A stretch of DNA of 64,000 nt from Sesamum alatum (taxonomy: Eukaryota > Streptophyta > Magnoliopsida > Lamiales > Pedaliaceae). The stretch lies in contig JACGWO010000007.1 in the NCBI GenBank assembly GCA_034509735.1, positions 22,596,046-22,660,045 of the forward strand, in the 5' to 3' direction. A program made the translations under genes and the position numbers. The notes beneath the pieces are model-generated. The model saw only the letters and a program-made list of their open reading frames with translations. It searched no databases and was not told where the DNA came from. How positions within the stretch are numbered: the stretch's first letter is position 1; every line of letters starts with the position of its first letter. This document shows, piece after piece, positions 12,891 to 24,150 of the stretch.

Positions 12891-12993
12891 AAATATTTTT
12901 ATTTTTTTTTTAATTTTCTCACGGACCTTTTCTGCAAAAGATTTTGGTAACCCAGAAATAACTTTTTCTTTCTTTTGCCATTATTTTATAACA

Positions 12994-13253
12994 TCTATAA
13001 TAATATTAAAAAAAAAAAACCATTTTTACTGACAAATAGCATTTACCTAAATAGGGACGCCAACTTTTTGTTATGTTAATGATAACCATAGGTTGGTTTC
13101 TTTTCTTTCTTTCTTTGTTTGTTTGTTTCTTTGTTCTCTTTTTTTGAAATGTGATATGTTGGTTTATATTATTATTTTTTATTTATAATATATTTCAAAA
13201 CGTGAAATATGATTTATTATATGCATGCAGAGACAACGTGCCACGTCGACTAT
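12994..13253 (+). mobile_element. Degenerate short non-autonomous Helitron
   Basis: Homologous along its length to the better-preserved Helitron at 41117-41406. It starts TCTATAATAATATT after an A. Its end is related to the terminal hairpin and CTAG of that copy, here reading AACGTGCCACGTCGACTAT before a T. The final CTAG is degraded to CTAT. It has no coding capacity. Confidence 0.65.
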
Positions 13254-14363
13254 TTTTGTAAAAAATTAAACCTTCTTTCTCTCTTTTTTTTTTTTTTTAT
13301 TGAATGTCTATTTTGCACTCATGCTTCCTAAGATAGGCTTAAAATATTTCTTCCTTAGATGCCCTTGTTTGTGAAATACATACATGCTGAAAAGAATGTA
13401 CTTCAAATTCTAATAATTTAGTAATAAAATATAATAAAAAAATATTATTTCATTTTTTTTGGGGACTTTGAAAAATATTTGAGTTTTGATTAATTATTAA
13501 TTTTCAAAAATAAAGTTTTTCCGTTCTTTTTATAATACTTTTTAAAAAATTAAAAACCTTCATCCTTTTTTTTTAATGTCTATTTTAAACTTCTGTTTCA
13601 TATGAATGTAGAAACAAAAACAAAATATTCCACAAGAATTACTATTTTAAAAATTGTATTTCAACAAATATTAAGAAGTTTTTTATATTTTGTAATTATT
13701 CACAAGCTACAATGGTAAAATAAAAATAATTTAAAAAGTGATACCCTTAATGGTCTTTTATATTTAATCATGCTTTGTAATCTTTTCAACCAAACATCAT
13801 ATCATATTATCACATGAGATATCACATATATAATATACGTCAAATTGAACACTATGTAATGTATAATGAGATTGACTATCAGTCCATTTCCCATCCTACC
13901 CAATCCTATCACATGAACCAAACGAGGCCTAGGATTATCAAAATAAAAAGAGCTTGATGGACAAGTGAAACTAGAATTAGATAAAGCTTGGACAAAGGGT
14001 GATGTTGGCATTTTAGAAATTCCTTTAAATTTTTTTTCAGAAAGCAATTTTGTAAGGGTAAAATGGACTTTTCAAACTTAAAAATTAAAGATCATGGTTT
14101 TCTTTTTTTTTTTTTTAAATTTTAATACTTTAGGGCGGTGATTGATGTGGGGTGATACTTCAGGGGTGATATTGTACTTAACCCAAATATACTTAATGTT
14201 CTAGTAAATAAGTTGAATTTTAAGGCAAGATTTTGTCAATGATCAGTTTCAAACCTTAGAGTCACACTTGTTGTAAGGGGTTTGACTCTTTTCATCAGTC
14301 TTAATTTCATTTCTAATGTAGGATGAAAACACTTGCGATAAAAATAAAAATAAAAATGTATAG
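13254..14363. other. AT-rich intergenic DNA, no feature seen
   Basis: Poly-A/T runs and no recognisable coding or terminal repeats. The open frame at 13802-14047 has no recognisable domain. Confidence 0.5.
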
Positions 14364-15224
14364 AATTCTATTGGGTAAATTGCATAACACCTCCTAGTGT
14401 TTTAGTGAAATAGTGCAAAACCACCCTGTGTTATTTTTATAGGAAAAAAATCCCCCATGTTATCGAAAACACAACAAAATACTCCCTCTTTGTTAGATTT
14501 TAACAGAGAGTGAAGAAAACACGCTATTTGTGGGATTTGGCAACGTTTATGGCCATTTTCTATGTTACTTTTAGTGTGTAAATGTCTATTTTGCCCCCTT
14601 TTATATATGTTAAAGTGTGCAAATATTATGTACTCTCAATTTGCACCAAAAGCACCATTTTACCCATTGTCTTTGCCATATAAAAGAAAATATTTTTTAA
14701 TTCAAATATGTTTCTAATTGATGATATATACTTAATTAATTTGAATTATTATTAAGTTTAAATAAATTTAATAAATTATATTTATTTCTAAAATATATTA
14801 ATCAAAGATCAAAATACAAAAAAATTATATAAATATTTTAAAAATTAAAAATTAAAATTAAGAATTTACTTTTCACATTTAAATATCTATAAGAATATAA
14901 ATGAAAATAAATTATAAAAATTAAATATAATTAACTAAATTAAATTGTCATTTAATTTAAGGATGGGTAAATAATTTAATTTAAATATGTGTTAATAAAT
15001 TATACTAATTTATAGAATATATTAATTAAATATAATACCAAAAAAGTATACAAAAAAAATTAAGTCATATTACTATACCTAATATTTAAATTAATATTAG
15101 ATAATGTATTTAAATAAATATTTAATTCATTCTTTTTATTATTTTTAAATTTCAAAAAAACTAAATTATTTTGCTTAATTTTAAAATTACAAGAGAGAGA
15201 GAGAGAGAGTTCTTCCCATTTTTA

Positions 15225-15595
15225 GTATTCCCTCCTCCCCATTGTCGTCAGCCACTACCGCCGGCATAACAATGGCACGACGATGGCGTCGCGGCAACCA
15301 TCGTTGCCCATGGATCTGGGCGATGACGGCGTGGTTGCCCATTTCTTAGTTGGGCGGCCACTGTCGCCCATGGATCTGAGTGACAGCCTGGGCGATCGTC
15401 GGCGGTCGCCTAGGCAGAAATGGGCAACGGCGAGGTCGCCCATTTCTTTCTTGGGCGACCGCCTATCGCCCAATACTTAGATCTGTCAACGTTCGTCGCT
15501 AGATCGAAGTGTTGTTCGCAGGGGCGACGGCGCGACAACATCGACCGTCATCGGCCGTGGCCCCCCACCGCAGCGCCGGCTGACGCCAATTAATA
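15225..15595. other. GC-rich core of the outer MULE, possible captured gene fragment
   Basis: Base composition changes abruptly from AT-rich arms to a GC-rich block with repeated GGGCGACC/GTCGCCCA words. Overlapping open frames exist on both strands (15283-15480 plus, 15255-15473 minus), but none shows a known domain. Such cores in MULEs are often captured pieces of host genes (Pack-MULEs). Low-complexity sequence shaped by repeat expansion is the alternative. Confidence 0.5.
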
Positions 15596-16059
15596 ATATG
15601 TACAGATATATATATATTATATGTATATTATTGTATATATAGTTGTGTATATATATAAATAATAAATATGATTTAAAATCTAGACGGACCATTTGTAACC
15701 CTTGAAGATCAATGACTCACAAAATAAGGGCATAACGAGCAAATGATGCAAAAATTTAATGTCGTTAATAATAATTGACAGAAGGGGAGAATATGCATCA
15801 CTTTTAAAAACATAGAGGGGTTTTTGTTTATATATTTAATAGGCTAAATTACCTTTTTAGTCCCATAAAGAAGGGACTTTTCCTTTTTCGTCCCACGCTT
15901 TACGTGATTTCCAAATTGGTCCCAATTTTAATAAAAAAGTGGCCACGTTAGTCCCGACCCCTAATTTTCCGTCTATACTTAACGGTTGACCAATCAACCA
16001 TTAAGTTGTTATTGTTGGCATAGTAACATCAGTTTTGGAGGCAAATTTTGGCGCCAAAA

Positions 16060-16175
16060 TATTTCTCCTCCTATAATTAGCAGCTGTTGCAGGTTAAAAA
16101 ATACAATTTTCACTCTCTTCCTCAAAATTTTAATTCTCTTGCTGAAAAATTCTTCTTCTTCTTCACAAAGAAATA
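16060..16175 (+). promoter_or_regulatory. Likely promoter and 5' UTR of the GRF gene
   Basis: A TATAATTA box-like word at about 16075 lies 100 bp before the ATG. Between them is a pyrimidine-rich CTTCTTCTTCTTC leader typical of plant 5' UTRs. Inference from motif and spacing only. Confidence 0.35.
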
Positions 16176-16571
16176 ATGTCTGAAAGGAGCACCATAAATT
16201 GCTTTTGTGGAGAGGTTACTAAGCTACGTACGTCATGGACAAATGCAAATCCCGGAAGACGTTTTCACTCGTATGCAAAGAGAAATGGTGGTTGTGGCTT
16301 TTTTGCTTGGGAAGACAATCCTTTGTGCACAAGGGCACGCATTATTATTCCCGGATTGTTGCGTCACCTAAATAAGATGGAGGAAGAAAATGCGAAGCTT
16401 TGTCGAAAAATCAAAGTTTTGTACTCTCTTTTATTTTCTGTTTGGTTATCATGTTATGGAATTTGGGAAAATAAGTTATTATCCTATTTCCATGGTTTCT
16501 GTATGTATATGGCATGTTATGGCATTGTTGGTAAGCAAATGCTGATTTTGTACCTGATATTATCAATATAA
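16176..16571 (+). CDS. Small GRF-type zinc-finger protein with C-terminal hydrophobic segment
   Basis: An open frame of 131 codons lies between the terminal repeats of the MULE at 15842-16979. The N-terminal half carries a GRF-type zinc-binding motif: INCFCGEV, then TSWTNANPGRRFHSYAK, then NGGCGFFAWEDNPLC, with the GRRF and CGFF-W signatures intact. Residues about 68-85 (LNKMEEENAKLCRKIKV) are charged and could form a short coiled coil, followed by a hydrophobic stretch from YSLLFSVWLSCYG onward that could be a membrane anchor. Small plant GRF proteins with a coiled coil and C-terminal anchor are known as multicopy families; their function is not established. GRF fingers in other proteins (topoisomerase III, NEIL3, APE2) bind single-stranded nucleic acid. 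The C-terminal 40 residues may be intron read-through. Being intact inside a transposon, it is either a recent capture or a gene the element normally carries. Confidence 0.75.
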   Translation: MSERSTINCFCGEVTKLRTSWTNANPGRRFHSYAKRNGGCGFFAWEDNPLCTRARIIIPGLLRHLNKMEEENAKLCRKIKVLYSLLFSVWLSCYGIWENKLLSYFHGFCMYMACYGIVGKQMLILYLILSI

Positions 16572-16744
16572 TGCAAAATTATATTAAGCCACTGTGCATG
16601 AGATAAAGTAAATGTAGACAACATTTAAAAAAGCAATTGAAATTGTATTAAGCCATTGCCAATACACAAAATGTAACAGTATTCTTCTCGATACTTCAAT
16701 AGATAATGCTCAAAGCACACAAAACACAAAAAAACCAGTGTCGG

Positions 16745-16823
16745 GACTCCAAATTAACGGGGTTGGAATGTAACAATCACACACGTGAGTTTCACGTGTG
16801 TGATTTTGACTCCAAATTAACGG
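16745..16823. repeat. G-box hairpin between two direct repeats
   Basis: AATCACACACGTGA and TCACGTGTGTGATT (16775-16805) form a perfect 14-bp stem with a 3-base loop, each arm containing a CACGTG G-box. Copies of GACTCCAAATTAACGG stand on both sides (16745-16760 and 16808-16823). It lies between the GRF gene and the right terminal repeat. Confidence 0.85.
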
Positions 16824-17634
16824 TTGACTGGTCAACCGTTAAGTATAGACGGAAAATTAGGGGTCAGGACTAACGTGGCCACTTTTTTATTAAAATTGGG
16901 ACCAATTTGGAAATCACGTAAAGCGTGGGACGAAAAAGAAAAAGTCCCTTCTTTATGGGACTAAAAAGGTAATTTAGCCTATTTAATATAATGAGGTTTT
17001 TAACTAAATTTTTTAAAACACAAGGGGATTTTATGCAATTTATCCAATTCTATTAGGATAAATTTAATTCTTGTTTGTTATATGTATTTTAATATTTAAA
17101 TTTTATAACTTATGTCTCTTCATATTCCCCCACTAATCAGGAATTAATTCCTGCATTCTCTAATAATTTATTCACATTATTGTTCATTAATTTATATTAA
17201 ATTAGCGGACGATCACTACACGTATAAAAAGGGTATTATTTTCTTGTTTGATACACCCATATATACAAGACATCTTACATTCAATTATCCTACAAAAGAG
17301 TTATATAGTGAGGGAAGGTTTTTCTTTTTTTGGAGTTTTGGACTCTATAACTTATTTAAAGTAAGTTAATGTCATACGATGTAGTCGGATTATTGTACTC
17401 TGAATGGACAAATCAAGAATATAATATGGAACTAATGAGAATATTTTGCTGCAAAGACTTGAATCTTCTTAAAAAGAGCGAGATATCCGCGTCCCAATTC
17501 AAAAATATTTTATATATTTTGAAACTGTAATTGTTATTTCCACAATAGTTCTCTAGTACAGAGACATTAGGTAAGATAGAGATATAGTTGTTTTAAATAT
17601 TGAATTTAGTTACACAGAAAATAAAGAAAACAAA

Positions 17635-18168
17635 GGGATAATTACATCGTCTTCCCATTAGATTTGGAGTAATTATACATAAATCCCCTGTGATTTAGAA
17701 ATTATACTTAGTACCCTTGACGTTATTTTCGTCCAATAAATAGATTCATTTATAGTAAAATTCTCGAAATTTGCTGACATCAGCAAAAAAGTTGAATGAA
17801 GATTCATATCTACACATGATTGACTTATTGTAGGTTAAAAAAATCTTTTCTAATCAAACTATCCTTATAAGGATAAAAATGTACCTACTTACATGCTAAT
17901 GCGTGTAAAGATGTATAAGGGTAGTATTACCATAAAAGATTATTTGATCTACAATAAATCAGCAATAAGTCAATATGAGATACACATAAATTTTCATTCA
18001 ACTTTTTCGCTGATATCAACAAATTCCATAATTTTTGACAAACATATGAATTTATCTATTTGATGGAAACAAATATCATGGGTACTAAATATAATTTCTA
18101 TAACCACAAGAAATTTATATATAATTACATCAAATTTAAAAAAAAAAAAAAAAGAGGTGTAATTATCC
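17635..18168. mobile_element. Foldback MITE, MULE-like ends
   Basis: The left end GGGATAATTACAT mirrors the right end GTGTAATTATCC, and the halves are inverted copies almost throughout (for example TTGACTTATTGTAGG against a TCAGCAATAAGTCAA stretch). A second member of the family lies at 42129-42672. A clean target duplication is not visible; ATAAAGAAA near the left end and ATAAAGTAA at the right end are suggestive. Confidence 0.75.
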
Positions 18169-18735
18169 ATAAAGTAAAGGTTGGTGAGTTGGTGGGCAAA
18201 GGATTAGAGAGGATAAAGAATCTGTCATCCCAATCTTATAACCATCACATTTGCTTAGAATATTATAACTGTTTTGTGCGTACCAAATCCACTAGCTTTC
18301 CCAGTATGTGTGTATAGTCATATAGTGTGGCCTGGTTAAACCTTTTTCTGCATGTACATATCATCCTTAGCTGTATTCAAAGAATATAGGTAAATTACAT
18401 AGATACTCATTATGTTAGGTTTAACCAAGCAACACTTTAGTTATTTGTAAAATTATGTTTACAAAAGGGCCGGTGTTGATGTAATTTATCTCACCATGGT
18501 GTACTTGTCAATTTTGCTCCTGAATAGGGTGTGTATTTGTAATTACAACTATAAATTTAGAGGATGTATTTGTAATTTTATTAAGGAAAAAGAATTTTTA
18601 TATAATTAGACCTTAATTCAAGAATTGCCAATGCAATTAATTACCCAAAAATAAATGTTAACAAAATGTAATCGTTTAACTAAAGAAAAATGGAAAAGCA
18701 TGGAAATTGCAAGGAAATGCCCCGATACTGAGAAC
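18169..18735. other. Intergenic DNA with a short MITE-like inverted pair
   Basis: No gene is seen. AGGTAAATTACAT at about 18389 and ATGTAATTTATCTC at about 18480 form inverted ends resembling the MULE-type MITE termini elsewhere in the window. Confidence 0.4.
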
Positions 18736-18751
18736 ATGATACAACAACGAG

Positions 18752-19001
18752 AGCTAATGAGGTCTAACTCAATTGTCAAAGCTGAAGACCCATGACTTTT
18801 AAAGGTCATGGGGTCAAACCCCGACAACGTGGGATGTTGTTCTACTTAATAGTAGGTGTAGTTCTACTTGATAAAAGGTGATTAGTATAAATTATTATAG
18901 TCGTTGGTAAATTATTAGATATAAAATATTTAACATATATAATTATAATCGTTTTATTCGAAAAAAATAATAATTCATTGCTTCACTTTAGAAAAAAAAA
19001 A
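18752..19001 (+). mobile_element. tRNA-derived SINE (older copy)
   Basis: A box-B-like GGGTCAAACCCCG at 18811-18823 follows a degraded box A around 18765, and the element ends in an A-rich tail. A degenerate 16-bp duplication flanks it: ATGATACAACAACGAG at 18736-18751 and ATGATACAGTAACAAG at 19002-19017 (three mismatches). The box spacing and tail are SINE-like. Confidence 0.65.
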
Positions 19002-19463
19002 ATGATACAGTAACAAGAATGAAAGCATAATCCTGTGGATCCAAAACAAAACAATTGGCTGATATACTCACACAAACACGACTAATTCCATCAAGAACAT
19101 TTTGGAAATTACAGTTAAACTCTCTCTGAAAATGTTTCATTTAGAAATTCCTAAACAAAATTATAAAATATAGCAATTTATCCTCAATTCAAATATTTTT
19201 TTTTTTAAAAAAAGTCAAATAATAAGTTTATTAGATGATTGTTTGCTCCTGGATATATCGCTAATACTTTTATTTTAAGAGGGGTTAAAGATAGCTCGAA
19301 GTTCTTTTACAATAGTTTTAGACTACACTTTGAAATTTTCATTAATAGAACTTTTGAACTTAACACCAACAGAGATGGAATATATATATATATATATTAG
19401 GAAGTGTAATTATACAATTATATCAATATCTTTATTAATTGAGGAATATATTGGATTGATCAA
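19002..19463. other. AT-rich spacer, no feature seen
   Basis: Contains a (TA)n run near 19381 and nothing coding. Confidence 0.5.
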
Positions 19464-20620
19464 TCAATCAACATAATTAAATCTTGCTTGAAGGACATAT
19501 TTAATCAAAACTTCTTTTCTTGCTTGTGAAAGTTGGTTTTCCTTCCATCCCAACACATTTTTCCCCACCCTTTTGCGTATATATAGGAAAATCTCCCGCT
19601 TCAATCGCCTGATGCAAGACGTTAGTTCGAGGTATTTGTCATGTCTTCCAGCCACTGAGACTCTAGAGATTTGGACAAGCTCCGGCTGTTTTAGTGGTTT
19701 CATGTTCCTACTGAAGAAAACTGGGAGGATTTTTGAAGATTGATGAATTGACCCTAGGCTTTATCATACCTTAGGAGAATGTCCCGCATGCAACAGAAGG
19801 TCTCCCTTATCATTTCCCGAAAGATAAATAAGTCATCAGCTAAAAGGAGATGAGATACACGGGGTGCACCTCAAGCCACTGCTATCTCCTTAAATTTGTT
19901 TTTAGATTTGGCTTCCTGTAACAAGCAACTGAGAATCTCCGCACAGAAAATGAACAAATATGGCGACAACAGGTCCCCTGACAAAGTCTCCGATGTGACT
20001 GAATATGCCCAAAACTAACTACTATTGAGAATAAAAGAGAAAGAAACAGACGAGACACAAAGCATAATCAACGGCACAAAAGAATGATGAAAGCCTAGTG
20101 TACCTAAGACTCTCCCCAAGAATTTCCACTCGATCCTGCCCTAGACTTTGCTCAGATCTAATTCAGTGCAGTGTTACCCACTTTCCTTTTCTTTTATGCT
20201 CAAGGAAATGATGAATTTCAAATGAAACTAGGACATAGTCAATAATGAGCCTACCATGTTTGAGGTTGACTAGGAAGAGGAAATGATATCATCAAGAGAG
20301 AACTTAAGCCTATTAGCTATTGCTCTAGAAGTTAATTTAGAAACTATATTGCACAAGTTAATAGGCCTAAGTTGGAAAACAGATTCTAGGAAGGCACACT
20401 TAGGGATTAAAACCATAAAAGTATGATCAAGACTAGGTAGAAAGTACGGAAGTTAAGGAATTCAAGGACACATTTAGATACATCAATGCCTATAATCTTC
20501 CTGTATCGTTGAAAAAATATAGGGGAAAAACCATACGGACCGAGAGATTTCAAGGGGGAATTTGAGAGAGAGCTTGGGTTGCCTCATCATAAGTGTAAGG
20601 TCGGATGAGACGATGGTTCA
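19464..20620 (-). pseudogene. LINE (L1-type) reverse-transcriptase half, inverted
   Basis: Minus-strand frames give an ordered L1-type RT. From about 20600 downwards one reads LKSLGPYGFFPYIFQRY (the SPGPDG region), then a decayed palm. Around 19950-19840 comes LSPYLFIFCAE followed by LLADDLFIF, the catalytic box usually FADD, here with the F replaced. Near 19660-19480 it reads REIFLYIRKRVG and QARKEVLIKYVLQA. Numerous stops and frameshifts make it inactive. It breaks off within the segment after KEVLIK. The very next residues of a LINE ORF2 are found on the other strand at 23025, so the two pieces are probably one element with an inverted 5' part. Confidence 0.85.
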
Positions 20621-20954
20621 TGTCTTCCAGCTTTTGTGCATTGCATTTTTAATCTTTACATATAGATATGAAAATCAATGGAATGTGAATCTATATATAT
20701 ATATATATAAGATAGCAGAAAAGGTAAAAAAGAAAACAAAGAACCTTTTCTTATAAAGACAAATTCTGGACAACAACATAAACTAAAACGAAGTAGTTTG
20801 GGGTATTTCTCCTTATTTTTCTTCTCCAAATATGTGAACTCTGATTATGAAACTCCAAAATCTCTTCTCCAAATATGCAAACCCTGATTACGAAACTCCA
20901 AAATGGTTGATTCCTTCATCCTTTAATCCTAAGTACTTCCGTCCATAGGCATTT
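20621..20954. other. Spacer with a 42-bp tandem duplication
   Basis: CTTCTCCAAATATG occurs twice, in two units at about 20820-20861 and 20862-20903 that end in GAAACTCCAAAAT. A (TA)n run lies at 20692-20709. No gene is seen. Confidence 0.5.
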
Positions 20955-21953
20955 GGGTATAATACAATTTATCCTTCTGTATTATCGGAAAAAAACAAAA
21001 AAAACCCTATGAAAAACAAAGTGCAACCCTCCCCCATAACTAGCGGTGTATTACACGCGCTTCTTCCTTGATTTTTTATCATTTTAAAGAATAAATTATT
21101 TTTTTGTATCTTAAATTTTGATCAGTTGGATTTAATTTACTATCGATCTAACGGTTAATATGAATTTATTAAATGAATGACTAAGATTAAATATAATCAA
21201 TGGTTCAAATTTAACTATATATTTATCATATACAAATATTATATATATAACATACTATATAAATATATATTCTTTATTTATATGTACATATATTATTGTA
21301 ATATATATATACTATTATAAATATTGCAACAGCCTACACCGCCGCCGGCCCGCCCCCAACCACCCGCAGCCAGACTCTACTCGCTGCCACCACCAACCCC
21401 CAACCCCCGCCCCATGAGCCCCAACCCCTCCTCCCCCGTCCGCTCTGAAACCCTCCCCCCAGCCCATCGCCGTCGCGAGCCCTTGCCCCAGCCGACTCGC
21501 CGCTACAGTCGTCTCCCACCACCCACCGTTGCAACCCCTCCTCCCCACCGCCGCTGCTGCAATCGATTCTCTCGATGTATACATATATATTGTGTATATA
21601 TATATATGTATACTTATATAAATAAATATATAAATTAAAGATATACAAATTTTAAAAAATATATAAAATTATATATATTATATTAAAATTTTAATATATT
21701 TGATGAAATCTAAACCATTCATCTAAATGATATCTAGATCTAATAGTTTTAAAATAAGGAAAAAAAATATCATTTATAAATTAAAAATTTTAAAAATAAA
21801 AATAAAAAAATGGCGCGTAAAATGCACCAACTTTGTTGAAAAGGTAAATTGCATCATTTCTAAAAGTAAAGGGAGGTTTTTTTCACTTTATTTTTTTCAC
21901 AGGGACTTTTTTTTGTACTTTTCCATAACACAGGGGTAGATTGTATTTTACCC
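20955..21953. mobile_element. Non-autonomous MULE with GC-rich core, 9-bp target duplication
   Basis: The left end GGGTATAATACAATTTATCC is the inverted counterpart of the right end (reverse complement GGGTAAAATACAATCTACCC). The flanks are TAGGCATTT (20946-20954) and TAGCCATTT (21954-21962), a 9-bp duplication with one change. A GC-rich block (about 21330-21562) lies between AT-rich arms. Confidence 0.87.
21330..21562. other. GC-rich, proline/glycine-coding core of the MULE
   Basis: About 230 bp of C-rich sequence reads as proline/arginine-rich on plus and glycine-rich on minus in every frame. Boundaries with the (TA)-rich arms are sharp. No recognised domain. Probably a captured GC-rich exon or expanded low-complexity DNA. 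Confidence 0.5.
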
Positions 21954-21962
21954 TAGCCATTT

Positions 21963-23024
21963 TCCTCTTAGATGATTTTAATGATTTCTTGAGTTACATA
22001 TCATATGGCCGAACAATACCCTGATTTCTCTTCCGATGTGGTTAGATTCATCGGGAAATTGTGATTCAGACGATAAACAATGTCAATTCGAGTGTTTCTA
22101 GAGTTTTCTTGAAATCAATATGCGCAATTTTTTCTCTGATTTGAATAAATTTCAATGTGAGGCCCAAGCCCGCAAAAGAAGCCGATTTTGACATTCCCTA
22201 ATGCGGCTTCGGCTCATAGTTCTTCTCTAAGTGTAACCCATTATTAGTATCCTAGTGTTGAGGTTAACATTATTTAAACATATTCATTCTACTTTGCATC
22301 TTCAAAGGGTGAGAAGGTGACTGAATAAGTAGGAGATGAGGAGCGGCTTGATAGCAATCATGGAAAAGGCGCATAGATGACAATTGTGATAAGGAATCCA
22401 TCCTTCTCCATTTGCTCATTCTTATAGGAAAATGAAGCTCTCGACATCCTTAGTTCAATGGGGAATGCATCTTCTAGCAGTGGTGAATACCGAAAATTCA
22501 ACTACGCCTGCGGATAAAATCGACGTGCCAGATTGTTAGTTTGTCATAAAGGTTTTACACTTTTAGTTAGGATTTTGCACAAAAAAAAAAATTACAACTG
22601 ATGTGAGAACGTGGATGATTATGGTAAGCTGACATATTTGATAGTTCATAAAATAAATATGAGAACTACCAATAAGATGGTAAATTTTCATTTTTATCCT
22701 CAACAAATGATCAATTTCATTTTATAAAAAGAGATCAGCAAATGTATTATAAACAAAAGGGCAAATTTATAAAAGCACATAAATATTGGACCGCAGAAAC
22801 GAGCAAATGGAGAAGGATAGATTCCTCAATCCATCTATTTTCAACCCCTTGTCAAGACACGGGATACTAACTAGTTAAATGGATAATGGTCTTATATCCT
22901 TGCTATATGTAATACATACAGATTTAATGACTCAACATCCACTTAATTGCAGATAACATAAATTGTTGTAAAAAGGAAATGGATAATAGACATTCTCTCA
23001 ATAAAATAAAAAATATTTATCTAG
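21963..23024. other. Decayed repeat DNA between the LINE halves
   Basis: Positions about 22600-22790 are a diverged reverse-complement copy of the repeat at 36480-36600 (shared TGAGAACTACCAAT). ATCCTTCTCCATTTGCTC near 22397 is inverted as GAGCAAATGGAGAAGGAT near 22803, so this block is bounded by inverted repeats. No gene is seen. Confidence 0.5.
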
Positions 23025-24150
23025 TACTTAAGAATCCCAGAGGCGCTGCTCAACGAGATTGAGAGCATGACCGTTGATTTCTTTTAGCGTCAAGACTATA
23101 TGAGGAAATCTATGGGATCGCCTGGAAGAAAATGTGCAGAAGAAAGAATGAGGGCAGCCTCGGGTTTCCCGGCTTGAAGGAGTTCAGCCTAGCTATGATT
23201 TTTAAACAGGTGTGGCGTATAGTGGCAAATCCGAGTAGTCTGTTACACCTAGTTCTCAATACATGTCCTGTCCGGGGGCCTTTTTTATTGCCCGCTGAAG
23301 GGGGCTGTCACCTCTAATATACGTGGCATTCTCTAATCGCGATGCATCTTCTCTTACATACGGGGTTATGATGGAGCATTGTGGACGGTTGCTCGGTGAG
23401 GATTGAACAGGATCCATGGATCCCTTGCTCGTCGATGTTTAGTCTAGTGTTTCATCCTCAAACGCAGTAGTACAACTCTACAGGGAATACTCTCATTCTT
23501 TCAGATCGCTCTGGGACATAGAGCACATCTGAGCTAAGTTCGAGGATATAGATGCAGATTGGATTCTCCATACAAAAATCAATGAGGGCTCGGTAGACTT
23601 CTTAAGCTGGCACTATAATACAAAAAAGGTTGTTCTTCGTTAAGAGTACGTCCCACCTTGCCATGATTCAATAAGAGTACGTACCACATTGCCCTTTTGA
23701 AGGTTGCACAAGCACGGACTCCATTTCAAATGGCTGGAAGTTCAGTTGGAAAACCAAGGCGGCTTCCAAAGTTCTCTTGTTCGTGTAGAAGTACTAGAAG
23801 GAGGCTCCCCCAATCCAAGCAAATTTGTGGAGTAAAGGGGTGGATATTGGCGGCCTATGCGCATTATATGGCCTACAAGAGGACGGGATCATGCATGTGC
23901 TAGTGGAATGTTAATTTTCAAGGCTCGTTTAGGCTCTATCACACATCCCTTGGAGAATGATTTCTCAGGATGATGTTAGCGCGGAAGAGTGGATGTGGCG
24001 AGCTCACAGAGAAATGGACAAAGGGGAGTTTGTCTTATTCTTAATGTGTTGGCTGCTCTAGACAAACCGCAACGAGAAAGTCTTTGAAGGTTGTAAGTCG
24101 GATGCCCAATCTCTTATTCTCCAGGCCTTTCGCTCTCTTTAGTTAGTGTG
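23025..24150 (+). pseudogene. LINE (L1-type) ORF2 C-terminal half
   Basis: Plus-strand frames give the continuation of an L1 ORF2: RIPEALLNEIESMTVDFF at 23031, then KMCRRKNEGSLGFPGLKEF at about 23122-23180, an IEQDPWIPCSS stretch near 23405, and at about 23850-24110 a decayed zinc-binding/RNase H-like tail ending NRNEKVFEGCKSDAQSLILQ. Stops and frameshifts are frequent. It starts where the minus-strand half at 19464 stops, within a few residues. No poly-A tail is clear at the 3' side. Confidence 0.8.

Larger units (their letters stand above)
15842..16979. mobile_element. MULE carrying a GRF zinc-finger gene, 9-bp target duplication TATTTAATA
   Basis: Terminal inverted repeats of about 162 bp (15842-16003 and 16818-16979) match with only a few differences. 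Both begin GGCTAAATTACCTTTTTAG. A perfect 9-bp duplication TATTTAATA flanks the element at 15833-15841 and 16980-16988. It sits inside the older MULE at 14373-17045. The near-identity of the repeats indicates a fairly recent insertion. Its single cargo gene (16176-16571) is uninterrupted. No transposase is present. Confidence 0.93.
14373..17045. mobile_element. Non-autonomous MULE (outer), 9-bp target duplication AATTCTATT
   Basis: The left end GGGTAAATTGCATAA matches the reverse complement of the right end (GGATAAATTGCATAA). The flanking duplication AATTCTATT is perfect at 14364-14372 and 17046-17054. Nine-base duplications with GGG-starting terminal repeats are the Mutator-superfamily signature. 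The interior holds a very AT-rich arm, a (GA)n run, a GC-rich core (15225-15595) and a second complete MULE (15842-16979). No transposase is encoded, so it depended on an element elsewhere. Confidence 0.88.
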
